Positions 1-5,265 of a stretch of 5,529 nt of DNA are shown piece after piece. The stretch is taken from NCBI GenBank assembly GCA_900551395.1, contig URVX01000085.1:1-5529 (forward strand). Direction: 5' to 3'. Source of the DNA: an uncultured Subdoligranulum sp. (lineage in GTDB: Bacteria; Bacillota; Clostridia; Christensenellales; CAG-314). Below the pieces are notes generated by a model. That model ran no database searches. It was not told the origin of the DNA and worked only from the letters and a program-made list of their open reading frames with translations. The translations under genes and the position numbers were made by a program. Every line of letters starts with the position of its first letter. Positions within the stretch are counted from its first letter, which is position 1.

Positions 1-457
1 CGTCTCTTTCTCTTTGAGTCTGAGCACGCATTTCATCCGCATACGACTCGACCTGCTTTATCCCCTCCGACGCGATTGAGCTGCGCGCAAGGTTGCGCGC
101 CAAAGCGTCGTTTTCTTTTTCGCGTTTGGTCTCCGTTTCCTCACGGTCTATGTCAATCAGCTGCTTGACCGCCTCCGAAAAGGCCTTGTCCTTCAACGTC
201 TGCTGCTTTTTTATTTTTTCCGACGTATCGCGGCTTATTTTTTCCGCCGCCGCCTGCTTGTCCGCCGACAATGAAATTTCGGCTTTTTTTCTGAGCTGCT
301 CGTCGGACGGCGTTTCGTACTCTATTTTGCTCAGTCCGAGAGACTGAGGCATATCCGTTTCCGGTTCGATATAAGTTTCGGAGTACCTTTTGTTTATGGT
401 ATCGAGCTCTTTTTTGTAGCTTTCGTATTGTTTTTTGATGTTGTCCGTATCCGTCAT
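1..457 (-). CDS. Charged coiled-coil phage structural protein, C-terminus cut by window edge
   Basis: The frame is open from an ATG at 457 to the window edge, giving 152 residues with no stop. The start is chosen by a GAGGTG ribosome binding site (465-470), 7 bases upstream, which overlaps the TGA of the preceding gene. The protein is almost wholly Lys, Glu, Asp, Gln, Ala, Ser and Thr, with no Cys and no Trp, in contrast to its Cys-rich neighbours. Residues 3-25 and about 54-120 look like long amphipathic helices or coiled coil, separated by a Pro/Glu-rich linker (about 29-50). A short motif, RNLARSSI, sits at residues 121-128, and helix resumes after it. It lies downstream of the tail hub gene in the same operon, so a tail-associated, internal-core or ejection role is possible, but this is inference. 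I know similar charged proteins with an LARSSI-like motif from gut phages, always without a function. Existence of the gene is firm; the role is unknown. Confidence 0.85.
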   Translation of the reverse strand, partial: MTDTDNIKKQYESYKKELDTINKRYSETYIEPETDMPQSLGLSKIEYETPSDEQLRKKAEISLSADKQAAAEKISRDTSEKIKKQQTLKDKAFSEAVKQLIDIDREETETKREKENDALARNLARSSIASEGIKQVESYADEMRAQTQRERD

Positions 458-464
458 AATTTTT

Positions 465-470
465 CACCTC
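465..470 (-). promoter_or_regulatory. Ribosome binding site GAGGTG fixing the start at 457
   Basis: GAGGTG lies 7 bases before the ATG at 457 and shares bases with the TGA (469-471) that ends the upstream gene. This arrangement supports coupled translation and rules out the longer frame that starts at 509 inside the preceding gene. Confidence 0.8.
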
Positions 471-1578
471 AAAAATATTCTTTTTCCGCTTTTTTGTCTC
501 TGACGACAAACAGACAGTCCGCGTCCGCGAAGCACGCCGCGTCGCAGTAGCATATCGGACGCTTCTCGCCCGCCTTGAAATCCGCGGAGTTCACCTCGAC
601 AACGCTTGCCAGTCCGTTTTCGGCAAGCAAAAGTCCGATTTTGCCGTCCGCGCTTCGAAACGCGTCCTCCATGCCTTTGAAAGAAAACCGAGAGCCGTTT
701 AAATAAAGATTGCTTTGTCCCTGCACTGCAATCACGGAATCGCCGCCGTCGTCCGTCAGAACGCGCACCTTCAACGCTTTGTCGGAGAAAGCCAGCTCAA
801 CGGCCGTCTCCTGCGACACGGAAACGGTCTGCCCCGAAAAATCCACAACCGACCTGAACAGCTTTTTGTCCCGCACGAAATACAATGCCCCCGCGCCTTG
901 CGAAAGCGGCATAAAGCAGAAATCGGTAGCGTTCGACACAAGAGTCACTGCCGAAGCCTGAGCAAAAACGCTTCTGCACAAAACGTCGCCGCCCCTCAAG
1001 TAAAACAACGTAAGACTGCCGGTATCCGCCAGCGCTATTCTGTCCGACTTGAAAGAAAATCTCTTGACCTCCGTCAAGGATTCGTCCAGCACAAGCGTCT
1101 CTCTGCCTGCGGAAACCGCGAAAAAGCGCTCTCCGCCGAAATTGCAGGACGCGGCGGCGGGAAAACCGTCCGGACGCAGGCAGCCGGAAAGCGCAACGGC
1201 TGCCGAACAAAGAACAAACGCGCTATCTCTGTTTACAAAGCATATTTCCAGCGTATGCTCGCCCGCCCCGCAATAAAAGCTCCTTCTTATGCGGTCGGAA
1301 TATTTTATCGACGAGCACATCCTCGCCAGCACCGCGCCGTCGGCAACCAGGCTGACCTCGCACGCCCTTTCCGCGCCCGCGTTCAAAAACAAATCCAGCT
1401 CGACGCTGCCGCCGCGCTCACAAAAAAAATCCGCCGTAAGTCTGTGCTCGCCGTTTGGCAGCGCGACCTCGCCGAAGCTGCGGAGCAGCGTTCTGACCGA
1501 GCCGACGGCTGCGCTTCGGTTTTCAAGCCGTTCCTCTATTTCCGAAATTTTCAGCGCAAGGCTTTTTTCGTTGTTCAT
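469..1578 (-). CDS. Beta-rich phage tail-associated protein of unknown function (coiled coil + beta-sandwich + propeller-like)
   Basis: This is a complete 369-residue gene ending in TGA. Its ATG is preceded by AGGGAG (1588-1593) at 9 bases, inside the end of the hub gene, whose stop is only 3 bases away, so it is clearly in the same operon. The N-terminus (about 4-22) is a short charged helix suited to oligomerisation. Residues about 33-133 alternate short strands and turns like a jelly-roll or carbohydrate-binding-type beta-sandwich. Residues about 145-365 form a run of short hydrophobic strands broken by Gly/Asp turns, as in a beta-propeller. No catalytic motif is visible. It has 14 Cys, four of them clustered near the end (343, 345, 349, 355). 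Its position after the nozzle gene makes a tail-tip or host-contact protein plausible, but that is inference, and the domain calls rest on strand pattern alone. It could equally be a second hub component. Confidence 0.8.
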   Translation of the reverse strand: MNNEKSLALKISEIEERLENRSAAVGSVRTLLRSFGEVALPNGEHRLTADFFCERGGSVELDLFLNAGAERACEVSLVADGAVLARMCSSIKYSDRIRRSFYCGAGEHTLEICFVNRDSAFVLCSAAVALSGCLRPDGFPAAASCNFGGERFFAVSAGRETLVLDESLTEVKRFSFKSDRIALADTGSLTLFYLRGGDVLCRSVFAQASAVTLVSNATDFCFMPLSQGAGALYFVRDKKLFRSVVDFSGQTVSVSQETAVELAFSDKALKVRVLTDDGGDSVIAVQGQSNLYLNGSRFSFKGMEDAFRSADGKIGLLLAENGLASVVEVNSADFKAGEKRPICYCDAACFADADCLFVVRDKKAEKEYF

Positions 1579-1581
1579 AAA

Positions 1582-3057
1582 TCAATACTCCCTGAAAACA
1601 AGCTGCGGGCGCGACACCTTCATTTTGTCGGTTTCCGCGCTTATGGACAGCCTGAAAACTCTGCCCGACACGTTGAAAGGCACTTTCTGCTGCCTTGACG
1701 AGCCTCTCACAAATCTGTAATGCTCCTCGCCGTCCGCCTCCACGCACAATGTTACGTCGTATTCGGTGTCAATCAAAGTGTAACGCAAAAGCTTTTTTCT
1801 GTCCGCTCCGTCCAAATCCGTCCGGGGACACACCCAGCGCTTGGGCATGGCTTCGCCGAAAACGCTTCCTCCGTTGTCGTAGATTGCCACGCGCTTTTCG
1901 TTTCTGAAGCAAGCCAGCAGAAAATTTTTTTCCGGCGCGTTCACCGCCGCAAGAGACGCGACGTCCACTCCGCGCGCAACCGACACGCTGCCGTCGGACA
2001 AATCCACCTGTACAATCGCATTGTTCACGAAATCTCCCTTTTCGCACATCACCCTGCGTCCGTCTCGGAAATTCAGCCTGCACGCGAGAAAGTATTTCCC
2101 GCCGAAATAAGCCGCGCAGGCGTGGGAGTTGTCCGCCCCCTCGAACAACCCGGAAAGTCGGTCGAGAATTTTTGTTGTGCCGCTGCCGTCGAAGTCGAAC
2201 AACCCCTGTTGGGTAAGAAACAATATTCTGTCGCCGCACACGCACACCGTATCGCCTATTATTCTGTCGCTGGAAACAAACAGGTGCATGAGCGAAAACC
2301 TCGACTGGTCGCCCGTCGCGTAAAAACGCGTTATTCCGTAGCTTCTGAATACGTATACGTAATTGAAAAAGCTCAGAACCCTGAGCAGCGCGCCGTTTTC
2401 GTCCGCCATTTCCACATACCCCGCTTCGTCGAGGGATATGTTCCAGTTTGTCGGGTCGAGGTCGTCGGAAAACCAAAGCGTGTTCAAGGTGTCGGGGCAG
2501 GTTGCGAACAGTCTTTCGCCGTGCACGCAAATGCTTGACAGCGCGGGCGCGTCGTCCACGACGGAGGGAGTGTCCACGCCGTTGTACACACGCATTTTGT
2601 CCTTGCCAGAACAGAAAATCATGACGTCCTCTCCGTTGAGTCGATAATTCAACGCCTCCGGCGTTTCCTCGAACTGTCTTTCGTCAACGAGCGACACGCC
2701 GAGATCCAACCCGTTGACATATATATTGTAAAGCCGCTTATCCTCCGAAAGCAGCAGAATCCTGTCGTCGTTTTTGCGTGTGGGATTGTCAAAACGCTTG
2801 TAGTACCACACTTTTATTATCGCCTTGCCGCCTATCGTCACCTCCGTTTCGCTGCCGTCAAAGGGAAGCGTAAAGGCGGAAAAGCCTCCGCACTCCCTCA
2901 ACGCGCCCGTCCTGCCCGTCAGGTTGTAGCTGATTTTGGCTGCGTTTTCTCCTACAAGAAAATCTTCAGAAACGGTATTCATGCCGCCGCCAAAGCTTTT
3001 GACGGAAAAAACTCTGTCCCGTCCGCTCAAGCCCTTTAAGGCGTTGCGATAAAACAT
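1582..3057 (-). CDS. Tail hub / nozzle protein (P22 gp10 / T7 gp12-like beta-propeller)
   Basis: This 491-residue, beta-rich protein is predicted to form the nozzle or hub at the distal end of a short tail, below the adaptor, retaining packaged DNA and guiding its exit. The N-terminus has GGMNT (23-28) followed by a region with Asn-Leu, Gly and Arg turns to about residue 60, a pattern common in phage nozzle proteins. Residues 194-205 contain LWFSDDLDPTNW and 234-250 VYVFRSYGITRFYATGD, both typical of this family, followed by further propeller-like strands (ILFLTQQGLFDF, 278-289). I chose the ATG at 3057 (7 bases after GGAGGT) over an in-frame GTG at 3066, because that GTG lies inside the ribosome binding site itself. 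The start overlaps the adaptor stop as TGATG, and the adaptor-nozzle pair supports the call. The length is normal for the role and the gene is intact. Assignment to the exact P22 or T7 branch is uncertain. Confidence 0.8.
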   Translation of the reverse strand: MFYRNALKGLSGRDRVFSVKSFGGGMNTVSEDFLVGENAAKISYNLTGRTGALRECGGFSAFTLPFDGSETEVTIGGKAIIKVWYYKRFDNPTRKNDDRILLLSEDKRLYNIYVNGLDLGVSLVDERQFEETPEALNYRLNGEDVMIFCSGKDKMRVYNGVDTPSVVDDAPALSSICVHGERLFATCPDTLNTLWFSDDLDPTNWNISLDEAGYVEMADENGALLRVLSFFNYVYVFRSYGITRFYATGDQSRFSLMHLFVSSDRIIGDTVCVCGDRILFLTQQGLFDFDGSGTTKILDRLSGLFEGADNSHACAAYFGGKYFLACRLNFRDGRRVMCEKGDFVNNAIVQVDLSDGSVSVARGVDVASLAAVNAPEKNFLLACFRNEKRVAIYDNGGSVFGEAMPKRWVCPRTDLDGADRKKLLRYTLIDTEYDVTLCVEADGEEHYRFVRGSSRQQKVPFNVSGRVFRLSISAETDKMKVSRPQLVFREY

Positions 3058-3059
3058 CA
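3055..3059 (-). other. TGATG stop/start overlap, adaptor to nozzle
   Basis: The TGA of the adaptor gene (3057-3059) and the ATG of the nozzle gene (3055-3057) share one base. This usually means the two proteins are made by coupled translation, which fits partners needed in fixed ratio at the same vertex. Confidence 0.85.
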
Positions 3060-3635
3060 GAACCACCTCCGCGCCTTCAACGAAACGGCGCCTTTTTTGC
3101 GCAATGCGATTTTAAGACTGTCCTTAAAGCGTCCGTCCCACAGCTGCGCTTCCTCGAACAGCCCGCACACAAAGGAGTATTCTGCGGCTGTGCCCAGCGC
3201 AATCACTCTTGCGGAAACGCGGCAGCTGCCCGTCTCCGCCTCGTCGAAAAAGGTTTTTTCTCCGGGACGGTAAAAATAAGTTACCTCCATTTCGCCTCTT
3301 TCCTTGACGAACAGTCCGTCGGGCAGGTGCGAAAAGCGCACGTCGCAGCCATATCCGTCCTTTACCCGGACAGCCTCCAGCATATCGCGCGAAAATTCGC
3401 CGTAAGGGATCGTGCCGTCCTCCGAAAAAACCTTTTCTGTCTTTTTCAGCGGCAGATAATCGGTCGCAAGCTGATTAAGCACAAATTCGGCGCAGTCCTT
3501 TAGCAGCTTCAGACGCTTGTCGGCGCTTAGCTCCGCCTCCACTAATGCTCTGTCCGCGTCTTTACAAAAAACCTCCTCGTTTACGTCCAGCTGCAAAAAC
3601 ACCGCGGCAAGACGCACAATATCTTTTATTTTCAT
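3057..3635 (-). CDS. Head-tail adaptor (connector)-like protein
   Basis: This 192-residue protein likely forms the ring between the portal and the tail nozzle, as gp11 does in T7 or gp4 in P22. Residues 1-60 are helical (a helix near 1-16 and one near 41-58, ending LNQLATDYLPL). Residues 63-145 are mainly beta, including the strand-turn segment VTYFYRPGEKTFF (118-130). The C-terminus has a helix pair with GTAAEYSFVCGLFEEAQLWD (148-167) and a basic tail ending ARRWF. This arrangement of an Ala-Glu-Tyr helix, a Glu-Glu-Ala-x-x-Trp-Asp stretch, Arg-Phe-Lys-Asp and a terminal Arg-Arg-Trp is one I recognise from uncharacterised proteins of gut Bacillota phages in the same position. The ATG at 3635 follows AAGGAGG (3640-3646) with a short 4-base spacer. 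Placement just before the nozzle gene is the main argument for the role. Confidence 0.7.
   Translation of the reverse strand: MKIKDIVRLAAVFLQLDVNEEVFCKDADRALVEAELSADKRLKLLKDCAEFVLNQLATDYLPLKKTEKVFSEDGTIPYGEFSRDMLEAVRVKDGYGCDVRFSHLPDGLFVKERGEMEVTYFYRPGEKTFFDEAETGSCRVSARVIALGTAAEYSFVCGLFEEAQLWDGRFKDSLKIALRKKGAVSLKARRWF
3063..3070 (-). promoter_or_regulatory. Ribosome binding site GGAGGTGG for the nozzle gene
   Basis: GGAGGTGG lies inside the last codons of the adaptor gene, with its GGAGGT core 7 bases before the ATG at 3057. It contains the competing GTG at 3066 and so decides the start. Confidence 0.85.
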
Positions 3636-3659
3636 TTAGCCTCCTTAAAAGCCGGACTA

Positions 3660-3959
3660 TCAAACCGATGCAGCGCGGCGCATAGCTTCGTTTTCGACTC
3701 GCGCATTGTGTTTGTCTATTTCCGCCAGCAGCCTGTCCGCGTTTTCCGCTCTCGTTTTTCTCACAAGCTCCACTGTACGCGCATTGAGTCGGTTTGACGG
3801 CACGGCAAGACAAAAAGTGTTTGCCCCCTGCTTCCGGTTGTGCACCTCAAGTCTGCGGAAAAGTCCGTTGTAGACAATAAAATAGCCGTCGTCTATTTCC
3901 TTGAGCCGCGCCGCGATATCCAATACGTCGTTCTCTATGAGAGTAAAATGCTTTTGCAT
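3660..3959 (-). CDS. Small conserved phage protein between capsid and adaptor genes
   Basis: This complete 99-residue gene ends in TGA. The ATG at 3959 follows AAAGGAGGT (3965-3973) at 5 bases. Residues 1-50 read as a compact alpha/beta unit: MQKHFTLIENDVLDIAARLK, then an acidic turn EIDDGYFIVYN and a strand LEVHN (37-41). Residues 58-96 form one long charged helix rich in Arg and Glu (TVELVRKTRAENADRLLAEI). I recognise the opening 'HFTLIE..DVL.I..RLKEID.GYF' from small proteins in structural clusters of gut Bacillota phages, but no function is known to me. Lying between the capsid and adaptor genes, it could be a capsid accessory, a head-completion factor or part of the connector; this is inference from position only. 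Confidence 0.8.
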   Translation of the reverse strand: MQKHFTLIENDVLDIAARLKEIDDGYFIVYNGLFRRLEVHNRKQGANTFCLAVPSNRLNARTVELVRKTRAENADRLLAEIDKHNARVENEAMRRAASV

Positions 3960-3960
3960 A

Positions 3961-4010
3961 TCCGACCTCCTTTAACAAAATCCGCTTCCGCCCTTATTCC
4001 GACCTCCTTT
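3961..4010 (-). repeat. 13-bp direct repeat containing a ribosome binding site
   Basis: On the minus strand, AAAGGAGGTCGGA occurs exactly twice, at 3998-4010 and 3961-3973, 37 bases apart. The second copy serves the ATG at 3959. The first copy has no usable ATG, GTG or TTG at normal spacing. It may be the remains of a lost small gene, or a standby loading site. Confidence 0.85.
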
Positions 4011-4026
4011 GCGGGGCGGATGCTTT

Positions 4027-4047
4027 GCCCGCGCTTAAAGCGCGGGC
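4027..4047 (-). promoter_or_regulatory. GC-rich stem-loop 16 bases after the capsid stop codon
   Basis: GCCCGCGCT (4027-4035) pairs perfectly with AGCGCGGGC (4039-4047) around a three-base loop. An overlapping copy of GCGCGGG (4046-4052) allows an alternative pairing. On the minus transcript the stem is followed by AAAGCAUCC, not a U-run, so it does not look like an ordinary intrinsic terminator. An mRNA-stabilising or processing element that raises capsid expression over downstream genes is a reasonable reading. Confidence 0.55.
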
Positions 4048-4063
4048 GCGGGACAAAATGCCT

Positions 4064-5233
4064 TTACGCTTCCTTTATTCCCGTTATCAGCCCCTGTCCC
4101 ATAGGCTTTTCGCACAGCAGGTCGGCGTATTTCACAAGCGTGGCGGTGTAAACCGGCTTGTTTGCCACCTGCTTCAATACTCTGCCGTCGTCTCCCTCCA
4201 GCCATCTCCAGTCGCACAGCTGATGCAGAGTGAACTCGGAGGTGTTGAGAATATACATATTGCCCTCGGGAGCGAAACGGTCGGTAACAACGGGTATGCC
4301 GTTGTAAGAAATTGCCTTAAAGCCGCCTTCAAGGTTCATGATGTCCACGTTTGTGCGGTTTTGGGCGAGATATTTTTGATAAGCCCTTCTCACGCCGCTG
4401 CTGCAGACGATGAAATCCGCCGTCGAGCCGGACACGTCCTCCATTTCGTCGATGACCTTTTGAATGGTCGCGTCGTCAATGGCTCCGCTTGCGGCAGTCA
4501 CGCTTTTGGGCGAAAGCCATTTGTTTTCGCTGCGCTTCAAACCGTAAAGGTACTCGGACTGCGAAAAAACAGCGCCGAGACCGGTTATTTCCTTGTTGTA
4601 GCTGCCCTGAACGGTTATTACGTCGTCCTCTTCCACGGTGTCGGCGGCAATCGCAGCTCCCGACAGGGTAATTGTTTTCGCCGTTCTGTCCACGACGGTT
4701 ATTCTTCTAGCCGTAACCTTTGCGGCGCCGTTCCCGTCCAGAACGTCCACCACCATGCCTTCCATTATGTTCTTTACTCCGTCCAGAGTGAGCGTGTTTC
4801 CGCTCGCCGCAGTTACCGTCGCCAGCACGCCGCTGCCGTCGCCGAAAAGCATTCTGCCGAAATTGAACTTGCTCGCCTATACAAGTCCCTCCATTTCGGC
4901 GTTGAGAAGATTGACAAACGCTCCGCTGTTGTTGGCAGACGCCCTCATTGCCTTGTCGGAAATTTCTATCGTTCCGTAAAGGTTCTTCAGCGTCAGCTGG
5001 AACTGTTGATAATTGTTGCCCGCGGCGGCAGGGAGCAAGCCGTCCTCCGTACCCGCGCCTATGCCGCCGTTTGCTCCGTAAGGCACGAGCTTGCGCACCT
5101 CCTTGCCCCAGACGTCGGTAGTGCTCTGTTTGATTTTTGCAAGCAGCGGATTGACCTGCGTGTTGAGCTGTTCGGAAACAACCCCCAGATACAGTGTTTT
5201 GAGCGCGTTTTCAGCGCTGCTTATTGTTACCAT
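4064..5233 (-). CDS. Major capsid protein (HK97 fold), interrupted in frame by one TAG codon
   Basis: This is the shell protein of the head. Read through a TAG at codon 119 it has 389 residues, normal for the family, and ends in TAA. The ATG at 5233 follows AAGGAG (5243-5248) at 9 bases. The N-arm is residues 1-45; the E-loop and start of the spine lie around GANGGIGAGTEDG and LKNLYGTIEISDKAMRAS (about 52-102). The long helix continues NAEMEGLV-[TAG]-ASKFNFGRMLFGDGSG across the stop. Residues about 137-209 form a beta-rich insertion (TLTLDGVKNIMEGMVVDVLDG and similar strands). The A-domain follows, with DFIVCSSGVRRAYQKYL (273-289), YNGIPVVTDRFAPEGNMYIL (310-329) and a C-terminal strand ending GQGLITGIKEA. 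If TAG were a true stop, only 118 residues would be made, too short for a shell protein. Family assignment is from recognised sequence pattern. Recoding, suppression, a real nonsense mutation and a base error are all open. Confidence 0.85.
4877..4879 (-). other. In-frame amber (TAG) codon 119 inside the capsid gene
   Basis: The local reading is GAG GGA CTT GTA TAG GCG AGC AAG TTC, and the frame is the same before and after. The codon sits in the helix just before the conserved NFGRMLFGDGSG segment, where a polar or charged helix residue is expected. TAG is one base away from CAG (Gln) and AAG (Lys). The next in-frame ATG is nine codons on (4850-4852) and has no clear ribosome binding site, so re-initiation there is unlikely to make a working protein. 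Confidence 0.9.
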
Positions 5234-5265
5234 AATTCATATCTCCTTTTTTTTAATCAGACCAG

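Larger units (their letters stand above)
3960..4063 (-). other. Intergenic region after capsid gene with hairpins and duplicated ribosome binding site
   Basis: This is the only gap of any size in the block (104 bases). Read on the minus strand, it holds a GC-rich 9-bp hairpin, a second weaker stem around an extra ribosome binding site copy, then the working ribosome binding site of the 99-residue gene. I see no start codon that would give a small gene from the first site and no clear -35/-10 promoter pair. Confidence 0.7.

Noticed and set aside
284..290. A run of seven A on the coding strand (A AAA AAA) that could permit a -1 shift
   Set aside because: The shifted frame ends at 153 with Gly/Gln-rich sequence, there is no obvious downstream stimulator, and the zero frame continues well. 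Treated as chance.
153..509. A 118-codon minus-strand frame at the left end
   Set aside because: It starts inside the 369-residue gene and becomes Gly/Gln/Lys low-complexity. The frame from 457 has the ribosome binding site and reads as a helical protein to the window edge.
715..1698. A 327-codon plus-strand open frame opposite the 369-residue protein gene
   Set aside because: It is rich in Arg, Gln, His and Ala with no domain pattern, and it crosses two minus-strand genes that have proper ribosome binding sites. It is a shadow.
1769..2530. A 253-codon minus-strand frame inside the nozzle gene
   Set aside because: It is an Arg-rich out-of-frame reading of the nozzle gene, whose own frame carries recognisable motifs across the same bases.
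1720..2538. A 272-codon plus-strand open frame opposite the nozzle gene
   Set aside because: It is a shadow of the nozzle gene; there is no ribosome binding site and no family pattern.
3064..3066. GTG as an earlier start for the nozzle gene
   Set aside because: It lies inside the GGAGGTGG ribosome binding site of the ATG at 3057, so it cannot be the main start.
4850..4852. Internal ATG after the TAG as the start of a separate 262-residue gene
   Set aside because: There is no ribosome binding site before it, and the conserved capsid sequence begins upstream of it and continues through the TAG, so this is one gene and not two.
5238..5240. An ATG seven bases before the capsid start
   Set aside because: It is out of frame with the capsid gene and only two bases from the AAGGAG core's AT, too close for initiation; the ATG at 5233 has normal spacing.
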